Shown here: positions 21,291-29,359 of the stretch, one piece after another
Numbering within the stretch: the first letter of the stretch is position 1
How the letters are laid out: each line of letters starts with the position of its first letter
Source: Blastocatellia bacterium
Lineage (GTDB): Bacteria; Acidobacteriota; Blastocatellia; Pyrinomonadales; Pyrinomonadaceae
Assembly: GCA_003488005.1 (NCBI GenBank)
Contig: DNND01000018.1
Coordinates: 15,587 to 79,586, forward strand
DNA length: 64,000 bases
Direction: 5' to 3'
Program-made: the position numbers and the translations under genes
The notes under the pieces: generated by a model
Database searches by the model: none
Seen by the model: the letters and a program-made list of their open reading frames with translations, nothing else
What the model was told of the DNA's origin: nothing

Positions 21291-21331
21291 GAAGAAGGAC
21301 GCCGTCTTCGCCCCAAGGCGGCGCCCTCTTC
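21291..21331. terminator. hairpin H2 of the three-copy family
   Basis: Stem-loop with GAAGAAGGACGCCG on the left and CGGCGCCCTCTTC on the right around CGCCCCAAGG. It starts about 59 bases beyond the stop of the 72-aa gene (21390), as expected for that gene's terminator. It shares its loop and right arm with H1 and H3. Confidence 0.65.
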
Positions 21332-21389
21332 GCGGCGCGTGACCTTCCACATCAAGGTTTCACGCGATCTGAAAATTCCGTTCAATAGC

Positions 21390-21608
21390 TCAAGCAACAC
21401 CTGGCGCGCCCGCTTTGAATGTTGAAGGCGTGAATAGTTTTTCAACTTCCTCGGAACCTAATCCAAAAGTGTTCAATTCAGTCAGGCAAACCCGTGCCAG
21501 GTCGCCGGCCAGTTTCGACACTTCAGTGGTCGGAGGAAGTACGTCAACGCTCAAGAAATAATTTTTGATGGCAGTGGTCAGTTTCTCATTAGCATAATTC
21601 GTCGCCAT
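21390..21608 (-). CDS. small protein of unknown function (72 aa)
   Basis: The ATG at 21608 is preceded by an ideal AAGGAGG ribosome-binding site 6 bases upstream, which makes this a real gene despite its size. The product starts MATNYANEKLTTAIKNYFLS, is acidic and probably helical, and has no signal peptide, membrane segment or cysteine-based motif. No family is recognised. It lies downstream of the AAA+-receiver gene in the same direction with a terminator-like hairpin between them, so it is probably transcribed separately or by read-through. A role as adaptor or substrate of that AAA+ protein is a guess from position only. The very strong ribosome-binding site suggests high expression. Confidence 0.75.
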   Translation of the reverse strand: MATNYANEKLTTAIKNYFLSVDVLPPTTEVSKLAGDLARVCLTELNTFGLGSEEVEKLFTPSTFKAGAPGVA

Positions 21609-21726
21609 GATCTGCCTCCTTATATGTAGGACACGGGACCCGCAATATCTTGTCGCGCGGTTGTCGCGTGCAGGGCAACCACTTTTTTGTAAATCGGTTA
21701 GCCTGGTCCGCTGGTTCAGATGATTT

Positions 21727-21770
21727 CGAAAAAGGACGCCGCACTCGCCCCAAGGCGGCGCCCTTTTTCG
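21727..21770. terminator. hairpin H3 of the three-copy family
   Basis: Strong stem CGAAAAAGGACGCCG / CGGCGCCCTTTTTCG around a CGCCCC-containing loop, followed on the minus strand by a T-run. It lies about 74 bases past the stop of the AAA+-receiver gene and upstream of the 72-aa gene, a good intrinsic terminator position for the former. Confidence 0.7.
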
Positions 21771-21843
21771 CTAGCGCGCGTCATTGCCTCCGCAGTCAGA
21801 CACGCGAATTCAAAAGATCATAACCGGCGATGGCCGGCTCTTT

Positions 21844-23277
21844 TCACACACTTGCTGCGGCCGCAACTCTGTTAAAGCGCCCGCGTGCCAGGTTCAAAAC
21901 ATCCTGGGCCAGAAACGGCTTGTAGAGGATTGGAAAATCGTGTTCTTCGCAAATCAACTGTTCCTCGTCCGAGAAACCGCCACCGGTCATCAGGATTATT
22001 TGCGCCAGCGGAGACTGCTGCTGAAACTCAAGCGCGAGATGTAAACCGTCATCTTCGCCCAGCATGTAGTCGAGCAACACCACCGGCGGCTTGCGTTGAT
22101 AAAACGCCAGCCGAGCCTGCGGCGCGTTTTCAGCGATCAGCATTTCCCATCCTTCCTCCTGTAATTCCGTAGCCAGAAAAAACAAGAGATCGTGATTGTC
22201 GTCGACAATTAGAATTGAAGGTTTGTGCTTCGCGGGCAGCTTCGCTCCGCCGAACGGCGTTAGCGACAGTTGCTCGCCATCGGTGCCAAGCGCAATGTTC
22301 ACTTGCGCTCCGGGTTGCACCTCGCCGCGCGCCACCATTGTTGCCAGTGGCTGTGTAAGCTGCCGGTGAATGGTGCGTTTCAACTCGCGCGCTCCGTATT
22401 CATCACTGATGCCGCGTTGCAACAAAAATTCTCTCGCCCCAGGCGTTATCTCGATCGAGAAATAGCGTTCGCCCAGGCGCAGGTTCACGTGGTCCTGCAA
22501 GGCACGAATGTCGTGATCGAGAATTAACTCCATTGCTTCTCGAGTTAGCGGGCTATAGGTGACAACTGCGTCAATGCGATTCACAAACTCCGGCGAAAAG
22601 CGCTTTCTGACGGCGCCGAGTGCGATGCTCTCCAGTCGGGTGGCCATGTCTGCTTGTGATTTCGCGATTTGGGAGTGGAACCCAATCCCCGGATTGATGG
22701 CCTTCATCATCTCGCGGGCGCCGAGATTGCTGGTAAAGAAGATGAGCGTCTTTTCGAAGTTGACTGTAGTGTTGTCGCCCAGTCTCAGTAGACCTTTGTC
22801 GAGAATGCCAAGCAACAATTTGGTTATGGAATGAGCCGCCTTTTCTATTTCATCAAACAGGACCAGCGCCAGATCACAACCTTCGCTGGTGGCTTCCAGC
22901 AGTTGCTGTTGGGTAAGCAACGGAGTTGTCTCGCGATGTCCAAGGTATCCGGGAGGAGCCCCGACGAGTTTCGCGGTTTCGTGTTCCATTTGAAACTCGC
23001 CGCAATCAATTTTAACCACCTTCTTTTCGCTGCCATGCAGCAACTCTGCGATAGCCTCAACCGTTTTGGTTTTTCCGGTCCCGGTCGGACCCAGCAGTAG
23101 AAAGACGCCGGCAGGACGATTTTGAGGGGCCAGACCTGACTGGTACATGTAAACGTAGGGAACGATTGCCTTCGTCGCCGCGGATTGGCCCACAACTTTC
23201 TGCGATAACAACGTCACCAGATCGGCCGACGGAACAGCTGGGGATCGCGGCCCTGTTTGCAGAATAGAGGTTTCCAT
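21844..23277 (-). CDS. Clp-type AAA+ unfoldase module fused to a C-terminal receiver domain
   Basis: 477 residues. Residues ~25-345 match the second ATPase ring (D2) of ClpA/ClpB/ClpC: Walker A GPTGTGKT (63-70), pore loop GAPPGYLG with its aromatic Tyr at 111, Walker B LVLFDE (138-143), sensor-1 Asn in TSN (184), arginine finger in FSPEFVNRID (~234), and sensor-2 Arg in YGARELKR (297). There is no Clp N-domain, D1 or coiled-coil middle domain. An IGF tripeptide (198-200) lies where ClpC carries its ClpP-docking VGF loop. Residues 352-465 are a complete receiver: Asp 359/360, phospho-acceptor Asp 403, Thr 431, Lys 453. I know no characterised protein of this architecture. The inference is phosphorylation-controlled unfolding or proteolysis. 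ATG start; no adjacent ClpP gene. Confidence 0.88.
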   Translation of the reverse strand: METSILQTGPRSPAVPSADLVTLLSQKVVGQSAATKAIVPYVYMYQSGLAPQNRPAGVFLLLGPTGTGKTKTVEAIAELLHGSEKKVVKIDCGEFQMEHETAKLVGAPPGYLGHRETTPLLTQQQLLEATSEGCDLALVLFDEIEKAAHSITKLLLGILDKGLLRLGDNTTVNFEKTLIFFTSNLGAREMMKAINPGIGFHSQIAKSQADMATRLESIALGAVRKRFSPEFVNRIDAVVTYSPLTREAMELILDHDIRALQDHVNLRLGERYFSIEITPGAREFLLQRGISDEYGARELKRTIHRQLTQPLATMVARGEVQPGAQVNIALGTDGEQLSLTPFGGAKLPAKHKPSILIVDDNHDLLFFLATELQEEGWEMLIAENAPQARLAFYQRKPPVVLLDYMLGEDDGLHLALEFQQQSPLAQIILMTGGGFSDEEQLICEEHDFPILYKPFLAQDVLNLARGRFNRVAAAASV

Positions 23278-23645
23278 TTATCTACCGGTGTTTGAAGCGA
23301 CGACAGTAATTTGCTCGGCTGAGCAAAATGCGAAGGACTTATCGCAACGGCGGCTTTCCAAAGTTGCGGGTTAGTCGTCAGGAACTGTCTCTTCGCAAGT
23401 GCACAGACAACAATTCCGTTTTCAAAAACTATAAGAAGACTCTCGGATACGTCCGTAGAATGTTTCGGTGGATGGCCGGATTACTTGAGTCGCGCTGGGA
23501 CGTTGGAGCGTGGGACAAATAAAGAGGTGATCCGTAGGGCGTAATTTATAGTTTTGTACGATTGCGTACAATCGGGAAGTTCCTGATGGCGCTGTCAGGC
23601 AATCGCCGACCTTGAACAAGGAACCGCCCTACATTGTTCTCGAAA
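23278..23645. other. intergenic region upstream of the AAA+-receiver gene
   Basis: About 370 bases between the end of the NarL-type regulator gene and the AAA+-receiver start. Apart from the TTTGCTC palindrome near 23319, nothing is recognised. It should hold the AAA+-receiver promoter. No sigma-54 type -24/-12 pair with correct spacing was found. Confidence 0.4.
23309..23329. promoter_or_regulatory. possible operator palindrome upstream of the AAA+-receiver gene
   Basis: TTTGCTC and GAGCAAA are inverted around GGCT, about 32 bases upstream of the AAA+-receiver start codon. Its size and position suit a dimeric regulator, but a chance palindrome or a leader hairpin is equally possible. Confidence 0.3.
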
Positions 23646-24365
23646 TTATTCATCCAGGTTTACCAGACCGATGCGCAAGGCATGCCGGACCAAGCCAACT
23701 ACGTCGTGAATGTCCAGGCGCTCCATTATTTGAGCGCGATGCGTTTCCACGGTTTTCACACTGATGCTTAAGTGCTGAGCGATCTCTTTCGTCGCCTGGC
23801 CTTCCGCAATCAGCTTCAATACTTCACGCTGCCGCCCGGTGAGTTCTGACAAAATGGCGCGCGGATCCTTTAAGTATCTAAGGACAGCCATTTGTGATAA
23901 TTCCGAGCCGAGATAGGTTTCGCCACGGGCGACTGACTTAATTGCTTTTTCGAGCTCGGCACTCGCCGCGTTTTTGGAAATATATCCAACAGCTCCTGCC
24001 CGAAATGCTTGAATCGCGTAGTCCTGGTTCTCCTGAAGAGTGAGAACAATTACGCGCACTTTGGGAAACTTCTCGACCATTTCTTTCAAGCTTCCGATTG
24101 CGGTTACCGACGGCAAAATCACGTCAAGCAGTAAGATGTCGGGATGGTACTTTTTGATGAGTTGAAAACTTTGCTGGCTCTCTCCCGCCTCGGCCACAAC
24201 CTCTACTTCCGGGATCTGCTCGATCAGCGCGCGAATGCCCGCACGCACAAGCGCATGCTGGGCCGCAACCAAAACTCGAATTGGTTTCGACGCTTGAGCT
24301 TCCTTTGCTCTTCCTGCCCCAGGTGAAAGATAAGGTTTCGGCATTTTTGTGCGGGACATGAGCAT
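23646..24365 (-). CDS. NarL/FixJ-family regulator with a degenerate acidic pocket
   Basis: About 239 residues from the ATG at 24365. The start is uncertain: ATGs at 24359 and 24344 and a TTG at 24428 are also in frame, and none has a clear ribosome-binding site. Receiver: phospho-acceptor Asp in DILLLDVILPSV, switch Thr in VIVLTLQE, Lys in GYISKNAA. The usual metal-binding acidic pair is missing: the first strand ends IRVLVAAQHALVRAG where related proteins have DDH. A LuxR-type helix-turn-helix follows (LTGRQREVLKLIAEGQATKEIAQHLSIS... region, about 185-245). Without the acidic pair, magnesium-dependent phosphorylation should be weak, so it may work constitutively or by another signal. It sits next to a canonical NarL-type regulator and kinase. 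Confidence 0.9.
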   Translation of the reverse strand: MLMSRTKMPKPYLSPGAGRAKEAQASKPIRVLVAAQHALVRAGIRALIEQIPEVEVVAEAGESQQSFQLIKKYHPDILLLDVILPSVTAIGSLKEMVEKFPKVRVIVLTLQENQDYAIQAFRAGAVGYISKNAASAELEKAIKSVARGETYLGSELSQMAVLRYLKDPRAILSELTGRQREVLKLIAEGQATKEIAQHLSISVKTVETHRAQIMERLDIHDVVGLVRHALRIGLVNLDE

Positions 24366-24703
24366 CAGGAAGGCTTTGGCGCTGAGGTCTACCTGATCTG
24401 TAATGCAAGAATCCTTGCACGGTGACAAACTAACCTAGTTGCCCTGAGATTTACAATCGGGGAAAACCTGATGTGGGCCGACTGGGCTACTTTACCCGAT
24501 CCCTATTGCGCCACCTCCAGACTTGGGAATTCTCCACTTTCATCGTCAGCTTACAGGCCGAGTCCGCCGAGGAGTATCAGCGTTAGCTTGATTTTGGTGT
24601 AGGAATTTTGCCGACAGCGCGGTAAGGGTGGGCCTGAGGCGCGAGTAGTCCGGCAAGGAAGCGAACCACGTTATTCGCGCGTGAGGGTTCGTATTTGTTT
24701 GTC
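24366..24703. other. intergenic, nothing recognised
   Basis: About 340 bases between two NarL-type regulator genes that point the same way. No protein-like frame, hairpin or promoter motif could be supported. The distance suggests the downstream regulator (23646) has its own promoter here. Confidence 0.4.
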
Positions 24704-25336
24704 TCAGTCCACGAGGTTATTCTGAATGGCGTAGCGCGTTAGTTCCGCGTTTGTCTTCATTGCCATTTTTTCCAGCAACCTCGCGCGATAGGTGCTAATC
24801 GTTTTGTCACTGAGCGAAAGCAATTCCGCGATCTCAGTCACAGTTTTTCCCGAAGCAATCAAACGCATTACCTCATACTCCCTGTCGGAAAGATTTTGAT
24901 GAGGCGGGCGATCTGAGTTTCGTCCCAAATCAAACACCAGCCGTTCCGCCAGGGCGGATGTCACATAACTTCCTCCGGCCGCAACTTTATTGATTGCTTT
25001 GGCCAGCTCTGTGCTGGAACTGTCTTTTGTGATGTAGCCGGAAGCACCCGCTTTGAAAGCTCGACGGGCATATTGTTCCTCCGAGTGCATACTGAGGATC
25101 AGCACCGGAAGCCGGGGACGAAGCTCCTTTAACTCTTTTAGAACTTCCAGCCCGCTCTGGTTTCCCAGCGAGAGATCGAGCACTGCCAGGTCCCAGTCTT
25201 GTTGGCGCGCGAGCCCAAGCGCTTCCAGCCTGTTGCTTGCTTCACCGAAAATAATCTCGCCCGGGTGCTGATCGAAGATTTTCTTCACGCCGTTACGAAC
25301 AACCTCATGATCGTCGATGATGAGGATTCTTTTCAT
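24704..25336 (-). CDS. NarL/FixJ-family response regulator
   Basis: 210 residues, canonical. Receiver with the acidic pair in ILIIDDHEVVRNG, acceptor Asp in LAVLDLSLGNQSG, Ser in LILSMHSEE and Lys in GYITKDSS. A LuxR-type helix-turn-helix follows (LSDREYEVMRLIASGKT to TISTYRARLLEKM). It begins 59 bases downstream of the 7-TM/PAS HisKA_3 kinase, the classic NarX/NarL arrangement, so that kinase is its likely partner. It may also be phosphorylated by the two related HisKA_3 kinases further upstream, which have no regulator gene of their own. Confidence 0.94.
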   Translation of the reverse strand: MKRILIIDDHEVVRNGVKKIFDQHPGEIIFGEASNRLEALGLARQQDWDLAVLDLSLGNQSGLEVLKELKELRPRLPVLILSMHSEEQYARRAFKAGASGYITKDSSSTELAKAINKVAAGGSYVTSALAERLVFDLGRNSDRPPHQNLSDREYEVMRLIASGKTVTEIAELLSLSDKTISTYRARLLEKMAMKTNAELTRYAIQNNLVD

Positions 25337-25395
25337 ATACTGAACGTCAAATGCATTTGAATATTATCGTACAACGGGAACACCGCCGTGACCTA

Positions 25396-27183
25396 CTAGT
25401 TCGTCATTTCAAAACCCTGGTCGAGTAGCGGCACTTGTACAAGAATTACCGTTCCTTGTTTCTCGACGCTATTGATATCTATCTCGCCGCTTATGAGGTG
25501 AGCACGTTCGCGCATTCCCAGTATTCCCAATGAGTGCTGTTCTGACTTCTCACTCTCAGTGATCCCTTTACCGTTATCGCTTACAGACAGCGCGAAGTGG
25601 CCGTTCTCAATATTTATTTTGATTTTGACTCTGGTCGCTTGCGCGTGGCGAAGGACGTTTGTCAGAGCCTCCTGAAGAATGCGGAAAACCGCGGTTGCTT
25701 GTTCTTCGCTCAACTCGACTTTTTCCAGAAAACAATCGCAATCACAAATGATCCCGGTGCGCTCCTGAAACTGTTGGGCCTGCCACTCGATTGCCGGCAC
25801 CAGGCCAAGGTCGTCGAGAATGCTGGGCCGCAATTCCGACGCGATCCGGCGAATTGCGCTGATAGCCATGTCAGCCAGCTTCATAGGCGCCTGTAACTTC
25901 TCACGCAGCGCCGCAAGTTCTGACTGATCACTGGAAGCGGAGGTCATTTTCTCCATCTCCTCCAGATCCCACTTGAGGCTGGTGAGGGCTGAGCCGAGTT
26001 CATCGTGAATCTCACGCGCGATTCGAGTACCTTCCTGTTCTCTGGCCGACTGGAGCCGCGCAGAGAGAGCTCGTAACTGCTCGCTGTAAGCTTTGAGTTT
26101 TTCTTCAGCAGCTTTCCGCTCGCTAATGTCCCGCGCCGCGCCTTGGACGGCGACGGCTACTCCACTTTCAAAAATAAGATGGCTACTAACTTCGACGGCC
26201 AGGCGACGGCCGTCTTTGGTGAGCACTTCAGATTCGTAGGTGGTCTCTCCAAAGTCAGCCAGCTTGCGACACAAGTGCTCGCCAATCTTCGGAATCTGTT
26301 CCGCAGGAACAAAGTCGCCAAAGTGTTTTCCCAGAATCTCGGTCCTTGTATAGCCGGTCAACTTCTCAGCGGCCCGATTGACTGAGATATACCTGCCGTG
26401 GAGATCGTGAACGTAGGTGGCATCCTTGGCGTTTTCAAACAACTCCCGATACCGCTCCTCACTTTCGCGCAGTTCCGCCGCTGCCTCGAGCTTCTTGACG
26501 TAAGTCCGGTAACTAAAATAGATGATAGCAATGATCGGGCTGATGATAAGCGCGGCAGAGAGGCCGATAGCGCCAACGACATCAGCGGTGATACTCGCAA
26601 CTGATGCGCCTGCGAAATAGGTAATTGAAGTCCAAAGGTAGTGCCGGCGCCAGGTGCGCCACACGGGTTGGCCATCCTTGAGGGCCGTGTACAACGCTGC
26701 CAGACCAGAGTTGGCGATGTACTGGACCAGGGCCATGATGCAGGTCGCGGCAAGGTATTTGGCCGGATCGTCGATGCGATGAAGTGCTTCAATGGGACCA
26801 AGTAACGAGCGTAATACCCAGCCAGTAACGAAAGTTGAGCAAGCCATCTGGGCAGAGTTAAAAAGAAACACCCTCGGTTTCCTGCTCACTCGCAATGACA
26901 ACGCGAAGCCTTCCGCTGCAGCCAGAAGTGTGGCGGCCTCAGCGCCGTAGAGAAACATTGCAAAAAAGATCAACGTATCGCCAACGGTGATCTCCGCTTT
27001 CACCCGGGGAAGCGCCACGCCCAAACGCGAACAGAAGACCACTGTGATGACTGCTAATATCAGAAAGCGCCAATCGAGTTGAGCAAGTGGTAATCGTTGG
27101 ACAGAGAAGAGAATTACTGCCAGGCCGGCCACAGTTATTGCGCCGACAAAAGACTTAAATAAGTATTGTTTGCTCACTGACAT
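25396..27183 (-). CDS. 7-TM PAS sensor histidine kinase, HisKA_3 type
   Basis: About 595 residues from the ATG at 27183 (a TTG two codons earlier is possible). N-terminus of about seven membrane segments (10-225, MASE1-like in general look), PAS domain (about 240-355, ATYVHDLHGRYISVNRAAEK), HisKA_3 dimerisation domain with phospho-His in RIAREIHDELGSALTSLKW (about 390), and HATPase_c (FRILQEALTNVLRHAQAT, DNGKGI, LGILGMRERA). An unusual cysteine cluster CDCDC lies between the DHp and ATPase domains, shared with the two related kinases at 29866 and 33178. The canonical NarL-type regulator gene directly downstream is its probable target. The membrane input domain is unassigned. Confidence 0.92.
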   Translation of the reverse strand: MSVSKQYLFKSFVGAITVAGLAVILFSVQRLPLAQLDWRFLILAVITVVFCSRLGVALPRVKAEITVGDTLIFFAMFLYGAEAATLLAAAEGFALSLRVSRKPRVFLFNSAQMACSTFVTGWVLRSLLGPIEALHRIDDPAKYLAATCIMALVQYIANSGLAALYTALKDGQPVWRTWRRHYLWTSITYFAGASVASITADVVGAIGLSAALIISPIIAIIYFSYRTYVKKLEAAAELRESEERYRELFENAKDATYVHDLHGRYISVNRAAEKLTGYTRTEILGKHFGDFVPAEQIPKIGEHLCRKLADFGETTYESEVLTKDGRRLAVEVSSHLIFESGVAVAVQGAARDISERKAAEEKLKAYSEQLRALSARLQSAREQEGTRIAREIHDELGSALTSLKWDLEEMEKMTSASSDQSELAALREKLQAPMKLADMAISAIRRIASELRPSILDDLGLVPAIEWQAQQFQERTGIICDCDCFLEKVELSEEQATAVFRILQEALTNVLRHAQATRVKIKINIENGHFALSVSDNGKGITESEKSEQHSLGILGMRERAHLISGEIDINSVEKQGTVILVQVPLLDQGFEMTN

Positions 27184-27361
27184 TTGCAACGAGATCCGTG
27201 GATGATTGCTACTGTTAGAAATGTTGGATCAACCTCCAAATTTCAGCTTCACTCCCAGGGGCATCGCGGCCTTCCGCGTTTTCCAGTTTGCGGATCGCGT
27301 ACGTCCCGATTTCAGGAAGTTCTTTGGTGAGTGAAACCGCGCGTACACGACATCAGCTTGG

Positions 27362-29359
27362 TTACTCAACTCCTGCATCCACGACAGCTTTAGATGAAGT
27401 GGTGGCATCCCCGTTAACCTGCGCAGATTGCCAGCGTAGGAGCACATCGCTCGCGCTAACGCCAGCGGCAATAGTTGCACGATCGCCAATGATGACGCCA
27501 TCGCCGACCATCAACCCATCGGTAATAATCACGCCGGCACTGACGATAGCGCCCACGGATAAAAAGATCGAGCCATTCCCCATCAGTGTTCCGTCGCTCA
27601 TGATGATGTTGTCGCTGACAAAGACTCCGTCGGTGATAATCACGCCATCGCTGATAATGACTCCGTCAGTGATGATGACTCCGTCGCTGATAATCACACC
27701 CTGGCTCAAGATCCCGCCGCCGCTGACAATTACCTCATCGCTCATCAATACGCCTGTGGGATAAATTGGCTGATAAATTAGAATAAGTGACGCTCCGGTA
27801 GCGAAGTGTTGGCCCAGGATAAGTCCCTGGGACCAGGTAAAAGCCGATCCCGCAATGGTTGTTTGCGGCTTGGGTGCCGCAGTGCTTAACAAAGGCGCGC
27901 CCACCGGTTTGCTTGTGCCCAGGTCGGTGCGAACTGCTTGAGCAATCCGCACAGCGCCTTCGAGGTTAAGCTCACCGGCGCCCTGCTCGAGCATGTTAAA
28001 GCCAGGCAGCGACTGGGCCGTGTACATGAGAATTGCTTTCACCATGTTCGGCGTCAAAGTCGGATTTGCCTGAAGCAGCAACGCCGCCCCACCGCTCACA
28101 ACCGCCGCTGACATCGAGCTACCGCTGAGGAACATCTGCTTGCGCGGAACCGCGGGACTAACGCCGGCGTCCAACTGCGGATTCTGAGTGACCAAAAGAT
28201 TATTTAACGACTCGGCTCCGATTAGCTTGTTGCCCGGCGCCACCATCTCCGGCTTGATCAAATGATCGTAATGTTTGACGCCGGCGCCGTCGGTCCATGA
28301 ACTGCGCGTCGGGCCACGCGAACTGTAGGTGGTAACTCCATCGTCGTTGCGCGCTTCCGTGCCGAATGTGTTCGAGGCGCCGACTGTTATTACCGACGGC
28401 TCATTTCCCGGGCAATGAATCTGTCCATAAACTCTCCGACCCGCGCTATCTTTGCCGTTGTTCCCGGCCGCGGCCACCACGACGATGCCGGCGTTAACCA
28501 GGCGACGAGCCGCGAGGCATATCGGATCATTTTTGTAGGAGTCAATCGCCGCCGTGCCAAGACTAATATTGACGACGCGAATGTTATAAGTCGCTCTATT
28601 GGCCACGACCCAGTCAAGGGCACTTAGTACCGCTGATACGGTACCGGTGCCGCTGCTATTCAGTACTCGCAGGTTGATGATGTTCGCGTTAGGCGCGATA
28701 CCGAGATAGGCGCGGTCTGCAACGCGGCCATTGCTCGCTGCCATCGATGCTACGTGTGTGCCGTGACCGTAGGAATCACTTGTACGGTTCTCACCCGTGA
28801 AGTCCTGGCTGGCGACAACTCGTGTCTTGTTGCTCTTATCCAGAAAGTTAGTGTGACTGCTTTGAACTCCCGAATCGAGAAATGCGATGCCTATGCCTGA
28901 GCCGTCCAACCCGTCGACTGTAATCCCGTTCGCGGTGCGCACCGCATCGGCCCCGGTCGTCTCCGAAAGGTGACCGAGAGCGGCGGTTTGCCTGTCGGAC
29001 GATATGAACAATACCTCGTCGAAAGCAGCAACGGCTGCCAAACTGCTCGCCGGTATTTCAAGACTCTGCGCGTTGAGGTTCTTGAAACTGGCTTTAAGCC
29101 GTACGCCTTTCTGATTGAGCAGAGCTTTCAATGCGCTGCTCATCGGCGCCTTAAGCTGCAGAATTATTTTCAGAGCACCCAGGCCTTGTGAACTCGAGGC
29201 TTCTGCCAGTAGGTCTGATGAGGCCTTATTTGCCTTATTCAAATCTTCGAAAGACTGGGCGTTGGTCCGGTCGGTGATCAGAATGCACGTGAAGAGAAAC
29301 AGCACGAGTGAGACGCAGATCAACCATACTATCGTTCGGGCTTTATTAACCTTTTTCAT
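27362..29359 (-). CDS. secreted S8 (subtilisin-like) protease with C-terminal hexapeptide repeats
   Basis: 665 residues from the ATG at 29359 (GTG at 29368 possible). Signal peptide (IVWLICVSLVLFLFTCIL, cleavage near TNAQ), a short I9-like propeptide region, then a peptidase S8 domain with Asp in GIAFLDSGVQ, His in YGHGTHVAS, the oxyanion Asn in AAGNNGKD and Ser in LSGSSMSAAVV. From about residue 536 a run of six-residue units, consensus GVII(S/T)D, continues to about 636 before a short tail. Six-residue periodicity with small hydrophobics is the hallmark of left-handed beta-helices, so the tail is probably a rod-like solenoid (inferred). Likely secreted or surface-bound. It lies between kinase genes but on the same strand, with no clear link. 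Confidence 0.92.
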   Translation of the reverse strand: MKKVNKARTIVWLICVSLVLFLFTCILITDRTNAQSFEDLNKANKASSDLLAEASSSQGLGALKIILQLKAPMSSALKALLNQKGVRLKASFKNLNAQSLEIPASSLAAVAAFDEVLFISSDRQTAALGHLSETTGADAVRTANGITVDGLDGSGIGIAFLDSGVQSSHTNFLDKSNKTRVVASQDFTGENRTSDSYGHGTHVASMAASNGRVADRAYLGIAPNANIINLRVLNSSGTGTVSAVLSALDWVVANRATYNIRVVNISLGTAAIDSYKNDPICLAARRLVNAGIVVVAAAGNNGKDSAGRRVYGQIHCPGNEPSVITVGASNTFGTEARNDDGVTTYSSRGPTRSSWTDGAGVKHYDHLIKPEMVAPGNKLIGAESLNNLLVTQNPQLDAGVSPAVPRKQMFLSGSSMSAAVVSGGAALLLQANPTLTPNMVKAILMYTAQSLPGFNMLEQGAGELNLEGAVRIAQAVRTDLGTSKPVGAPLLSTAAPKPQTTIAGSAFTWSQGLILGQHFATGASLILIYQPIYPTGVLMSDEVIVSGGGILSQGVIISDGVIITDGVIISDGVIITDGVFVSDNIIMSDGTLMGNGSIFLSVGAIVSAGVIITDGLMVGDGVIIGDRATIAAGVSASDVLLRWQSAQVNGDATTSSKAVVDAGVE
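27449..27754 (-). repeat. hexapeptide-coding tandem repeat of the S8 protease
   Basis: About 100 codons of repeated GVII(S/T)D-type units. The central five units are nearly identical, while the outer ones diverge (GTLMGN, GLMVGD, GVIIGD). At DNA level the 18-base unit is visible as alternating gataatc/gatgact blocks. It is likely prone to copy-number change between strains. Confidence 0.85.

Noticed and set aside
20933..21770. CRISPR-like spaced repeats
   Set aside because: The three copies are palindromic hairpins with gene-sized spacing, not a regular array of short repeats and spacers, and no cas gene is present.
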